A DNA stretch of 64,000 nucleotides from Flavobacterium sp. (GTDB lineage Bacteria; Bacteroidota; Bacteroidia; Flavobacteriales; Flavobacteriaceae), in assembly GCA_029946065.1 (NCBI GenBank), contig JAQSDU010000019.1, positions 310,001 through 374,000 on the forward strand, read 5' to 3'. The notes under the pieces are model-generated. The model ran no database searches, was not told where the DNA came from, and saw nothing but the letters and a program-made list of their open reading frames with translations. Positions within the stretch are counted from its first letter, which is position 1; each line of letters starts with the position of its first letter. This document shows, one piece after another, positions 17,142 through 24,154 of this stretch. The position numbers and the translations under genes are program-made.

Positions 17142-17225
17142 TTATCGTTGTTGCGCAAACAATAGTGGATTGGTAAGCTGCCAACAAATAAAATCAAATA
17201 ATAATTAAAATATACGCAGTCTATT

Positions 17226-17252
17226 GAGATTGCTTCGTGCCTCGCAATGACA
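17226..17252 (+). repeat. Dispersed repeat (GCCTCGCAATGAC family)
   Basis: GAGATTGCTTCGTGCCTCGC followed by AATGACA. Forward partner of the inverted copy at 17115-17141. Confidence 0.75.
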
Positions 17253-17327
17253 AGCCGGTAATATATAGATAGAAAATCCGCGAAAATCCGTACTATCCTC
17301 GTCATCTGTGTGCCTATTTCGCCACAC

Positions 17328-17392
17328 CTCCACTTTTTTTTGACAATTCCCAACCATTTCCCCACAAATGTTATCTTAGTAATAAAAACCGC
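17328..17392 (+). repeat. Duplicated leader/promoter segment, copy 2
   Basis: Second copy of the segment at 13829-13892. Here it ends 1 bp before the ATG at 17394, and the -7-like TATCTTAG (17372-17379) lies 14 bp upstream of that ATG, where a promoter would be expected. Confidence 0.75.
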
Positions 17393-17393
17393 T

Positions 17394-17936
17394 ATGCAAT
17401 ATAAAAACCGCATAATCGTACTGTCACTACTACCGTTTTTATCGTGCTCGCCGTATAAAGCCGTTTATAAAACCCGTACAGATATGGGTGTTATCTTGGT
17501 CAATGACTCCATATTGTATTTTTCGCAGCGCGGCGGAGCGGGTGATTACCATTATACGAAAGAAGGCAACGAGATAAAGGTTCCTGCTCGTGAAAAAGAC
17601 CTGCGCACACCATTTGAGATGGACATGAACTATGGCGAAGTTTTTCAAGTCTATAAAGACAGCATCGTGATGCTGCGCAACAACCTGGTGTTTTATGACA
17701 AGCATTATTATGAGCGCCATAATATCGGCGAAACTTTCTACTTTATCCAAAATGGCGTTAAGCATAAAGTCACGCCTGGGAATCCGCGTGGTAAGCAATA
17801 TTTTAAAGTGCTTCTCGAGAAATACTTTCACAAAATCATACCGCCCGAACAGGCACTACGGGAGTATGGGGTGAACCCCAATTATGACTGCTGGATGATT
17901 TATGATGAAGAGCAACATTACATTCAGCCTGACTAA
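17394..17936 (+). CDS. Lipoprotein of unknown function
   Basis: Protein of 180 residues. The start at 17394 gives MQYKNRIIVLSLLPFLSC, a lipoprotein signal with lipobox FLSC followed by SPYK; the open frame extends upstream to 17310 but that part is the duplicated leader repeat. The mature part includes ILVNDSILYFSQRGGAGDYHY and a C-terminal half rich in H, Y and P (FHKIIPPEQALREYGVNPNYD). I do not recognise the family. The promoter-like repeat directly upstream is shared with the DKNYY-type lipoprotein at 14021, hinting at common regulation of these envelope proteins. Confidence 0.7.
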   Translation: MQYKNRIIVLSLLPFLSCSPYKAVYKTRTDMGVILVNDSILYFSQRGGAGDYHYTKEGNEIKVPAREKDLRTPFEMDMNYGEVFQVYKDSIVMLRNNLVFYDKHYYERHNIGETFYFIQNGVKHKVTPGNPRGKQYFKVLLEKYFHKIIPPEQALREYGVNPNYDCWMIYDEEQHYIQPD

Positions 17937-18118
17937 GGTTGAGACCATGCCGGTAAAACAGATTGGTAAGCATCGTAAATTACAAACGGATCACCCCTGA
18001 GCTATAAAAGCTTGCCCTTAATTTTTTTCGTAACTTCGTTTTTCGGCCGCACCACACTTCCGGTTAAAACTTATTAAATAGCTTCACTAATAAAAAAACA
18101 CTAAATTATAAACTGAAA

Positions 18119-19219
18119 ATGACAAGACTTTTACTGCTTTTTATCTGCCTTATGTGCAGTACAGTGTTGCTCGGCCAATCCCGAAATATTGATGGGATTG
18201 CGCCAAGGCAGATATGGGATGTCGGACACAGTTTCTCAACCTACGGAGAAAAAAATTTCTTGGCGCTGTACCCTGAAAACATAACAGCCCTGCCTGAAAA
18301 TATAAAAGCATTAATTGCGGCTTTTGCAGTATTTGCGCCCGTTGATGCCCATGACAAAAATACATTGGCGAAACTTGTGGGTTATCCTACTCTGGAAGAG
18401 GCAAATCAAAAGCTGGCTGCCAAATGGATTACAAGCTTGTCAGATATCTCAAGGGAACTGTTCTTTCAAAGCCTGTCTATTGTTCAACTGGATAACAATA
18501 TCTTTTTCTTAGATGGTGATGATAATGTTTTGGTGTTTGAAGAAAGTAAAGACCACAAAATAACGCTAAAGGAACAATATAACAGCAGCGCAATAAACCG
18601 GTTAGAAGCTCCGATTGATAGGCAGGCACGCTTGAAATATGAAAAAAGTGCACGCGCATCTTCTGATAAAGGGGTAGTCATTAACGGATTAAAATGGGCA
18701 ACCCGCAATGTAGGCGCGCCCGGGAAGTTCGCGGACAGTCCTGTGCATTACGGGCGGCATTACCAATTTAACCGTAAGACAGGATGGTATGCCTATAGTG
18801 ATGAATCATGGGACGCTACTGTCCCAGAAGAAGACAGTTGGGAAAAAGCCAACGATCCCTGCCCTGTTGGGTGGCGGGTGCCAAGTACTGAAGAACTCAA
18901 AACCCTTTTAGACACTACAAAGGTTGACAACTCTTATGCAGAACTCGACGGTGTTAGCGGTGTGAAATTTACCGATAAACAGACGCAAAAATCTATATTT
19001 TTACCCTACGCCGGATACCGTCGTTGGGAGGATGGCAGGTTTAGAGAGGGAAGTGGTTGGTATTATAGCAGCCAACGCAGCCAACCGCAGGAAACTGATT
19101 GTACTGGTGCTCCAGAATGCAGGTATGTAGATTTCCTATATTTGTCGTCACCCCGGTATGCCTACATGGGCAGGAATAGCCCATCTTTGGTATTAAGCGT
19201 GCGGTGTGTGGCGGAATAA
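18119..19219 (+). CDS. FISUMP domain-containing secreted protein
   Basis: Protein of 366 residues with a signal peptide (MTRLLLLFICLMCSTVLLGQ). The C-terminal 170 residues match the FISUMP domain (Fibrobacter succinogenes major paralogous domain): VINGLKWATRNVGAPG (about 188), YGRHYQFNRKTGWY, WEKANDPCPVGWRVPSTEEL (about 241) and the closing VLSVRCVAE, with conserved cysteines in DPCPVGW and VRC. The N-terminal half (about 25-170) is unlike FISUMP and unassigned. FISUMP proteins are extracellular or envelope proteins of Bacteroidota and Fibrobacteres, often thought adhesive. It stands alone between a 180-bp spacer and a long repeat region. Confidence 0.86.
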   Translation: MTRLLLLFICLMCSTVLLGQSRNIDGIAPRQIWDVGHSFSTYGEKNFLALYPENITALPENIKALIAAFAVFAPVDAHDKNTLAKLVGYPTLEEANQKLAAKWITSLSDISRELFFQSLSIVQLDNNIFFLDGDDNVLVFEESKDHKITLKEQYNSSAINRLEAPIDRQARLKYEKSARASSDKGVVINGLKWATRNVGAPGKFADSPVHYGRHYQFNRKTGWYAYSDESWDATVPEEDSWEKANDPCPVGWRVPSTEELKTLLDTTKVDNSYAELDGVSGVKFTDKQTQKSIFLPYAGYRRWEDGRFREGSGWYYSSQRSQPQETDCTGAPECRYVDFLYLSSPRYAYMGRNSPSLVLSVRCVAE

Positions 19220-19360
19220 TCCAATCGGGCACTTGGTGGCTAAATACATTTAAATCGGGTTCGTCATTCTTGCTCCCCACGCTCCCGGGTAAATCCCTTC
19301 GTTTGATTTCACCGCTTGAATTGAATAAAATGGTACTGATTCGCCCGTGCTATCTATGCG

Positions 19361-19618
19361 ATCTGTGTACCAATTGCACACCCCGGCTTTCAGCCACCCC
19401 TCCAAAGGCAAACGTGTACCCACATGCATAAAAATTGGCTCAAAAATGAAATATAACCAACAGATTTAAAAAACAAACAAACACAAATTAGCACAAATTT
19501 TATTTGTGTAAATTCGTGACCCGAGCCTAAGGCGAATAGACGAAGTAAATTCGTGTTGAAATTTTATCTAAATATTTGTGGGTACACGGTAGCTCCAAAG
19601 GGGAAATAGCACGACTTC
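19361..19618 (+). repeat. Intergenic repeat unit interrupted by an insertion
   Basis: Begins ATCTGTGTACCAATT and runs through CACCCCGGCTTTCAGCC and CTCCAAAGG to ACGACTTC. A related, uninterrupted copy is at 19668-19734. In the present copy the sequence after CTCCAAAGG is split by the 184-bp element at 19409-19592. The rest of 19220-19360 has no gene and no clear structure. Confidence 0.7.
19409..19592. mobile_element. Probable MITE with terminal inverted repeats and 9-bp target duplication
   Basis: A 184-bp segment bounded by perfect 12-bp inverted repeats, CGTGTACCCACA at 19413-19424 and TGTGGGTACACG at 19577-19588; extending outwards the arms agree at 14 of 16 positions. It is flanked by the 9-bp direct repeat CTCCAAAGG at 19400-19408 and 19593-19601. 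The nearby unit at 19668-19734 gives an approximate empty site. There is no transposase frame inside; the interior is AT-rich with CACAAATT/AATTCGTG words. Mobilisation would need a transposase elsewhere. Confidence 0.75.
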
Positions 19619-19667
19619 ACAACGACAACGTTAAGATAAAGAGATAAAATCCATGAAAATCCGTGGC

Positions 19668-19734
19668 ATCTGTGTGCTAATTTCGCCACCCCGACCTACG
19701 GCCCCCTGCCAAAGGAGGGAAATACCAAGACTTC
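19668..19734 (+). repeat. Intergenic repeat unit, uninterrupted copy
   Basis: ATCTGTGTGCTAATT ... CACCCCGACCTACGG ... GCCAAAGGAGGGAAATA ... AGACTTC. Same order of words as 19361-19618 and the same 48-bp distance from ATCTGTGT to AAAGG, without the 184-bp insertion. Confidence 0.7.
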
Positions 19735-19750
19735 GATCAGCAAACAATTA

Positions 19751-19784
19751 AAAAACCCCGAGACATAACTGCTTCGGGGTTTTA
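19751..19784 (-). terminator. Terminator of the 310-residue unknown protein
   Basis: Stem AACCCCGA / TCGGGGTT with loop GACATAACTGCT-like sequence and an A/T tail that reads as T run on the minus strand. Almost the same hairpin and loop terminates pnp at 26961-26991. Confidence 0.75.
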
Positions 19785-19802
19785 TATTCAAATAATGGGA
19801 CT

Positions 19803-20735
19803 TTATTCCACCCAAACCTTCACCATCACTGCTGCACTCCCCGGATTATTCACCACCAAATAAACACCCGAAGGCGCAAGGTTCGATGCCAAACGGGAAC
19901 GGGTTTCATTAGCAGCCAGTTGCACCGGGTCAGGCCCCTCGTGGTCGGTGGTGTCCGAAAGGCTAAACTGTACCGCCCCCGAACCCTCGTTTTGAAGCGT
20001 ATAAAAAGTATCGGCATCATAAGCCGTTGCGGTGTGAACGGTCATTGTAGTAGCAGGCGGAACGCTCACCGTTGCCAAAGGCCCTTCAACAGCACCGTTA
20101 GCGTCGATGGCGCGTGCCGATTCGTATAAACTGAACACAACCGGACTGTTCACGGCAAAGCTGCGCATCAGTACATCGAGCTTGTCGTCGAACAAAGCGC
20201 GAATACTGGCGATAATAGCCACCACCTGTTGGTTGTCGTTTTTGCGCTGGTCGATGGCGAGCGTCGGGTCGGAAATAGCATCCAGGAATGCCGTAATCGC
20301 AGTACCCAAAGCCGTCAGATCGGCAGCGGCAGCACCAAATGGCACAAGCGCAGCACCCGCAGGAGCGAGGTTTTTTATGATGGTTGCTTGTGTGATAAGC
20401 TCATCTTCTGTCATACCATGCCATCTGCTCGTGCCAAAGTCGGCGCGTTTGCGCAATACCGGGTCGCTGTTCATCACCGCATAAGACGTAATGGCATTGC
20501 TGATTTTAAAGGCGAGTGCCTCTAACGCCTGCCTTTTGGCGAGTTTCGCTACGGCATACCCGGTGAGGTCGGCGCGGCTGCCGGTGTCGGCAACGATGAG
20601 TTGGTTAATGTAGGTGCCGAGTTGTGTATAAACACCTGCAACGGCGGGAACGGCTGTCATCGTGGCCGCATTCTTGGTGCCGTAGTTTTTCACTTTCAGC
20701 GCCATGGCAAAAAAAGATTCCTGTTCTCTGTTCAT
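19803..20735 (-). CDS. Conserved-looking cytoplasmic protein of unknown function
   Basis: Protein of 310 residues with no signal peptide. The first two thirds look helical and alanine-rich (SRADLTGYAVAKLAKRQALEALAFK about 53-77, with RKRADFGTSRWHGMTEDEL about 115-133 and DDKLDVLMRSFAVNSPVVFSLYESAR about 190-215). The last third becomes beta-like and threonine-rich (TVSVPPATTMTVHTATAYDADTF, then GVYLVVNNPGSAAVMVKVWVE). I recall related unnamed proteins in Flavobacteria, with the 'DKLDVLM...SP.....Y..AR' core, but no function. The gene is visibly GC-richer than its neighbours, suggesting recent transfer. It is divergent from an HTH regulator, with the 21-bp phased repeat array between them. Confidence 0.7.
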   Translation of the reverse strand: MNREQESFFAMALKVKNYGTKNAATMTAVPAVAGVYTQLGTYINQLIVADTGSRADLTGYAVAKLAKRQALEALAFKISNAITSYAVMNSDPVLRKRADFGTSRWHGMTEDELITQATIIKNLAPAGAALVPFGAAAADLTALGTAITAFLDAISDPTLAIDQRKNDNQQVVAIIASIRALFDDKLDVLMRSFAVNSPVVFSLYESARAIDANGAVEGPLATVSVPPATTMTVHTATAYDADTFYTLQNEGSGAVQFSLSDTTDHEGPDPVQLAANETRSRLASNLAPSGVYLVVNNPGSAAVMVKVWVE

Positions 20736-20858
20736 ATCAATAAGAATTAAAGTTACGGGTCAAAGTCGGGGGTATGTATCGAATGTAGGAAAAAGCGACA
20801 CCAAACTCCAAAAAAGTGACCGCTACAGCCCTTAATTTAGACCGGTTTTACAGTTTTA

Positions 20859-21047
20859 GACTTATAAACCCACTAACGGGACTTAAAAAGCACTTTAGGC
20901 AACTTATTAAGGTGTTTGTTAGACTTAAAAACCCATCTCGGCGACTTAAAAACCCACCACGGGGACTTAAAAACTCATTTCGGCGACTTAAAAAAGCATT
21001 TCTTGGACTTAAAAAGGCACTAATTAGACTTAAAATAAGTCTAAATG
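20859..21047. repeat. Nine-copy array of GACTTAAAAA at exact 21-bp spacing
   Basis: The core GACTTAAAAA or a close variant starts at 20859, 20880, 20901, 20922, 20943, 20964, 20985, 21006 and 21027, always 21 bp apart. The 11 bp between cores vary, with weak agreement on nnCAY just after the core. The last copy reads into an inverted half site, AGACTTA-AAA-TAAGTCT. Both strands stay open through the array (92 codons on minus from 21126, 86 on plus from a GTG), giving heptad repeats such as FLSRRNE, but FLS is encoded by the same codons in nearly every unit, which argues for conservation at DNA level. The array occupies the 460-bp gap between the divergent 310-residue protein and the HTH gene. 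Confidence 0.85.
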
Positions 21048-21155
21048 GCTGTTTTAGAACTGCACTGTTGTCATAAACTAACAGTTTGCGATCTGAAAAA
21101 TCCAATTTTGTAAGAAATATTTCCATTTGTAGTTACCACGAAAGCATTTTTTTTA

Positions 21156-21163
21156 TAGATTTG
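21156..21163 (+). promoter_or_regulatory. Putative -7 element of the HTH regulator
   Basis: TAGATTTG is an exact TANNTTTG match 34 bp upstream of the ATG at 21198. A TTTG at 21126-21129 is farther away (26 bp) than the usual -33 element. Confidence 0.5.
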
Positions 21164-21169
21164 AATAAC

Positions 21170-21217
21170 CCCCGCTTAACACATAAATTCTTAGCCTATG
21201 AGAAGGACTAAGCGGGG
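21170..21217 (+). promoter_or_regulatory. Inverted repeat enclosing the HTH gene start codon
   Basis: Perfect 9-bp arms CCCCGCTTA (21170-21178) and TAAGCGGGG (21209-21217) with the ATG at 21198 in the 30-nt loop. It could be a protein-binding operator or an mRNA hairpin acting on translation. Confidence 0.5.
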
Positions 21218-21569
21218 TGATATTAAACCGCACCAAAGTAGTATTGTTATCAACATCATGCCTGTGCTGCAGGCGCGTTGCATAAAATTCCCGGATGCCT
21301 ATTTAAAGAAGCTCGGCATCAGCTCGACCACCACCACTAAATTGCTAAACGGCGAGGCCTCGCAGATCAGCGCAAGGACCCTCACCAAAATTTGCGTAGC
21401 CCTTGAATGCACGCCCAACGACTTGTTTGCGCTGCGCGACATGCCATTGCACAAAAGCCACCCATTGCTCAACTTGCCGGATTATAAGCCGGTGTCGGAC
21501 ATGATGTCGGTCGAGGAGTTTTTTAGGGGCAAGACGGTCGAGGAGGTGAGGAAGATGTTGAAGAGGTGA
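21198..21569 (+). CDS. Small XRE-like helix-turn-helix regulator
   Basis: Protein of up to 123 residues. The helix-turn-helix lies at about 33-80 with LKKLGISSTTTTKLLNGEA and ISARTLTKICVALECTPNDLFAL, the latter being the typical end of an XRE/Cro domain. The C-terminal part (LLNLPDYKPVSDMMSVEEFFRGKTVEEVRKMLKR, in two stretches) is a probable helical tail for dimerisation. The start is either 21198 or the internal ATG at 21258 (MPVLQARCIK); the upstream choice would put the start within a 9-bp inverted repeat. Like the divergent gene it is GC-richer than its surroundings. Its DNA target is plausibly the 21-bp array just upstream, which is an inference from position only. Confidence 0.82.
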   Translation: MRRTKRGDIKPHQSSIVINIMPVLQARCIKFPDAYLKKLGISSTTTTKLLNGEASQISARTLTKICVALECTPNDLFALRDMPLHKSHPLLNLPDYKPVSDMMSVEEFFRGKTVEEVRKMLKR

Positions 21570-21619
21570 GGGAACAATTGTTTATATTTGAGAGTTAGCA
21601 GAAATTTAATCCACCGAAC

Positions 21620-22066
21620 ATGGAAGGAAAATATACAAAAATTAGTGCATTGGTTGGTATAATTGCATTAGCGATAGCAATATGGCAAATCTATCCAAAA
21701 GCCAAATACAATATTAACGGTGAATGGAAAATGATATCACAAATAGAAGATTCCAGTTTATCTACTTATAAGGGTATGACTGTTGAATGGCAAATGTTTA
21801 TATGTGAAAATGCTAATGATATAAAAGGTACAGCTGAAAAAGTGAAGATCAATAATGTTGAACTTAGCGCTGCAAGTAGAACTAGCTTAGAATTCGAAGG
21901 TCATATTACGGACGATCAAATTGTTTTAAATTATCAGGAAAATGGGAAAAAAAGAAGAACTTCCGGAATTATTACTGCAAAATTAAACGGTGACTCATTT
22001 GAAGGTAAATTTTCTCAAACAGCTGCAAATACGAAAGGTCGAATCTTTGCAGAAAGAGTTGAATAA
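21620..22066 (+). CDS. Membrane-anchored protein of unknown function
   Basis: Protein of 148 residues with one N-terminal transmembrane helix (about residues 8-26, ISALVGIIALAIAIWQIYP) and an exported or cytoplasmic domain of about 115 residues rich in beta strands. The pattern NGEWKMISQIE near the start of that domain, EFEGHITDDQIVLNYQENG, and GDSFEGKFSQTA resembles small lipocalin-like barrels used in Bacteroidota envelope proteins, but the match is only by pattern. Base composition is AT-rich, in contrast to the HTH gene 51 bp upstream, so it may not share its origin even if it is in the same transcript. Confidence 0.6.
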   Translation: MEGKYTKISALVGIIALAIAIWQIYPKAKYNINGEWKMISQIEDSSLSTYKGMTVEWQMFICENANDIKGTAEKVKINNVELSAASRTSLEFEGHITDDQIVLNYQENGKKRRTSGIITAKLNGDSFEGKFSQTAANTKGRIFAERVE

Positions 22067-22131
22067 ACTTCTGCTAACATGGATTTTGATAAAATTGCAG
22101 CATACTTGTGGAAATTGAACCCGATATCATG

Positions 22132-22243
22132 GATGTTCTCGCAAAAGCTAGCGCGGATTTACTTCGTCAGTTCGCTTCGCTCGTGTGCAATCCGTGCCCA
22201 TTCAGATTGTCGGCACGGATTAGACTAAAAATCCGCACTATCG
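22132..22243 (+). repeat. About 110-bp dispersed repeat with nested inverted repeats, copy A
   Basis: Near-identical to 24155-24261. It contains TTACTTCGTCAGTTCGCTTC and a perfect 10-bp inverted repeat AATCCGTGCC / GGCACGGATT around a 13-nt loop, itself enclosed by a weaker pair GCGGATTT / AAATCCGC. The short open frame across it (22108-22323) is not considered a gene. Confidence 0.8.
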
Positions 22244-22806
22244 GAAGTAGATACAAATGCATATATTTTGGAGTTGGCTGCAACCCTGGAGCAACAAACC
22301 GCATAAAAGTATTGCGAAAATAACTACAAAATTTTAATGAATACAAGTTAATAATTTATTAGAACATTAACATTTTTTACGGGAAAATCGTAATTGTCCT
22401 TATTAATGATGCAATACTTTTACGAAGTAATTTTTCAGATATTGTTCTTAAACAAAAAAAGGTAGTTGATTCGAAATTTAACTTTTGAAGTTGGTTTCAA
22501 CCTTGACTTCAGTTTTTGCTATCCATTTTGTGGAAAGTTTTTTTTAAAATAGGTATTTATAAGTAGTTGATATTTCCAAGAACGGATTACGTTTACAATC
22601 AAGGATTAAAATATTTTTAACAAGTAAAAGAGGAAAAAGAGACTTCCCATCTAAATATGACAAAATTAAATTTTCATTTATTTTATCAGGTTTGTTATTA
22701 AATGAAATCACGAATAAACCAACCACAAAAAAAGCAGCCCCTACGTTTTAATATTTTCGACGATATAAGTAAGGACTGCAGTAATTAAAAATTATTATAC
22801 GAATTT
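22244..22806. other. AT-rich gene-free region
   Basis: About 560 bp with no convincing gene. A 60-codon minus-strand frame (22544-22726) lacks a start context or recognisable features. Just upstream of the next gene an imperfect 11-bp hairpin, GCAGCCCCTAC / GTAAGGACTGC (about 22732-22780), may lie in the leader. Confidence 0.5.
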
Positions 22807-23364
22807 ATGAAAAATTTATTATTTAGCTTAATCGCACTGTTATCGATTTCTGGAATTAGTGCTCAGGACATCACAAAATTGAATGAAGACAGAGAATTTA
22901 TAACATACATTACAAATGAAGCCAACTTCATCAAAAATTCCCCGAGGAAAGATTTGCTTAATACAATTTTTGCCGATAAAAAACTGGAAGAGAATGAACT
23001 TTCAACATTTTATACTATTTTTGGAACAGACGCAGCAAGATTTAATTCCTTTACTGAATCTCAAAATAGTATGCTAAAAGCGCTAAGTGTAAAATATAAT
23101 TTTAATGGACATTCCGATTTACAACAAATTCTTATTGTTGAAATTGGCGAAATTCAGTCTTCTGTTTCAAGGGATAATTGTCAACAACGATATGACAATG
23201 CTATAGCCACAAATGCAGCAGCTATGGTAGTTGCACATTTCGGATGTGCTAGCGTAGACTGGACAGGTGTGGGTGCAATTGTTTGTCACGCAGCTGTTTT
23301 CGTTGTTTACCTTGCTGCAAATGATAACGCTTTATTGGATTATCAGGACTGCAAAAACAAATAA
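22807..23364 (+). CDS. Secreted protein with cysteine-containing hydrophobic C-terminus
   Basis: Protein of 185 residues starting with a signal peptide (MKNLLFSLIALLSISGISAQ). Residues 25-115 are charged and helical. The C-terminal 65 residues are different: alanine-rich and hydrophobic with four cysteines (DNCQQRYDNAIA, AHFGCASVDWTG, AIVCHAAVFVVYLA and YQDCKNK). I do not recognise the family. A small membrane protein is encoded 8 bp downstream, so the two are probably co-translated. An antimicrobial-like or membrane-active C-terminus with a membrane protein for protection is one reading, but a simple structural envelope protein is equally possible. Confidence 0.65.
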   Translation: MKNLLFSLIALLSISGISAQDITKLNEDREFITYITNEANFIKNSPRKDLLNTIFADKKLEENELSTFYTIFGTDAARFNSFTESQNSMLKALSVKYNFNGHSDLQQILIVEIGEIQSSVSRDNCQQRYDNAIATNAAAMVVAHFGCASVDWTGVGAIVCHAAVFVVYLAANDNALLDYQDCKNK

Positions 23365-23372
23365 AACTATAA

Positions 23373-23624
23373 ATGGAAAAAAAACTTAGATTAGTGCCGT
23401 TAATTCTACTTCTGCTATATTTTTTAATTATTGGGAATAGTGAAAATTATGGCTTCGAAATAAAAATCGGAGTATTAACATTTATTGTATTAACTGCAAT
23501 TATTATAGCTTGGATGAATTATAAAAAAGGTAACATCACAAAACAAAGGCTCCAAATGGCAGTTATATTTTCACTGTTCGGAATTGGGGTTTATCTTTAC
23601 TTACTGTTTACTTTTAAGCCATGA
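23373..23624 (+). CDS. Small membrane protein of unknown function
   Basis: Protein of 83 residues with about three transmembrane segments: residues 6-22 (LVPLILLLLYFLIIG), about 31-49 (GVLTFIVLTAIIIAW) and about 62-81 (MAVIFSLFGIGVYLYLLF). A short basic loop (NYKKGNITKQRL) separates the last two. It begins 8 bp after the secreted cysteine-containing protein and 32 bp before another secreted protein, making a three-gene unit. No family is recognised; size and topology are compatible with an immunity-like or accessory protein. Confidence 0.6.
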   Translation: MEKKLRLVPLILLLLYFLIIGNSENYGFEIKIGVLTFIVLTAIIIAWMNYKKGNITKQRLQMAVIFSLFGIGVYLYLLFTFKP

Positions 23625-23656
23625 AAGTGGAATTATTGTATTCTAAAATCCACTAA

Positions 23657-24061
23657 ATGAAAAGAAGTATAATGTTTTTAATCTGGTTATTATTGCCTAC
23701 TCTGTCTTTTGCGCAATCAGACTTAGAAAATGTATTAAAAGGCGGAGAAATAGTTATAAATGGATTATCATTCTTAAAAAGTGCCAAATCTGAAAACAAA
23801 TCAACAAACTCAAAAGTTATTGAAAGCGTTTGCGTAAAAAACAAACTAACTGATAAAATTTCTTTCAATTTAGTTGGCAAAGATGACGAAGGAAACGCAA
23901 TTAAAAAAGAATTAGTTATCCAAAAAGACGGCAAAGAGTGTGTCTTTGAATTGCCAAAGGGCATTTATACATATGAAATTGTGCTTTCTAATAAAGAAAT
24001 TTTTAAAAAAGGAGAATATAAGTTCAATGAAGAAATTGTAATTACCGTAAAAGCTGATTAG
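23657..24061 (+). CDS. Secreted protein of unknown function
   Basis: Protein of 134 residues with a signal peptide (MKRSIMFLIWLLLPTLSFAQ). The mature domain of about 115 residues contains two cysteines (VIESVCVKNKL and KDGKECVFELPKG) and several alternating stretches ending in GEYKFNEEIVITVKAD, suggesting a small beta sandwich. I cannot assign it. It is the third gene of the unit beginning at 22807 and is followed by a strong terminator, so the three genes probably form one transcript. Confidence 0.65.
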   Translation: MKRSIMFLIWLLLPTLSFAQSDLENVLKGGEIVINGLSFLKSAKSENKSTNSKVIESVCVKNKLTDKISFNLVGKDDEGNAIKKELVIQKDGKECVFELPKGIYTYEIVLSNKEIFKKGEYKFNEEIVITVKAD

Positions 24062-24080
24062 AACTTTTGCAAAAATATTA

Positions 24081-24116
24081 AAAGCAGTTTTGGCGAAGCC
24101 AAAACTGCTTTTTTTT
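24081..24116 (+). terminator. Strong terminator of the 22.8-24.1 kb gene unit
   Basis: 14-bp perfect stem AAAGCAGTTTTGGC / GCCAAAACTGCTTT with a 3-nt loop and a run of eight T. Confidence 0.92.
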
Positions 24117-24154
24117 GTTGTACTAAATTTCAAACAAAAAAACTATATGGCGCA

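Noticed and set aside
19803..20735. Phage structural protein or toxin
   Set aside because: The alanine-rich helical and threonine-rich beta parts are suggestive, but there are no other phage genes, no attachment sites and no toxin motif.
20859..21047. CRISPR array
   Set aside because: The repeat core is only 10 bp with 11-bp intervals, there is no 20-40-bp repeat/spacer layout and no cas gene nearby.
20816..21126. Protein-coding genes across the 21-bp array (86 codons plus, 92 codons minus)
   Set aside because: Open frames follow automatically from a 21-bp period without stops; there is no promoter or start context, and codons of the repeated residues do not vary synonymously. Kept as a possibility under the array finding only.
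22108..22323. 71-codon gene on the plus strand
   Set aside because: It consists mainly of the 110-bp dispersed repeat and shares its reading only with the second copy of that repeat.
22544..22726. 60-codon minus-strand gene
   Set aside because: AT-rich spacer, no promoter, signal peptide or recognisable sequence; chance open frame is likely.
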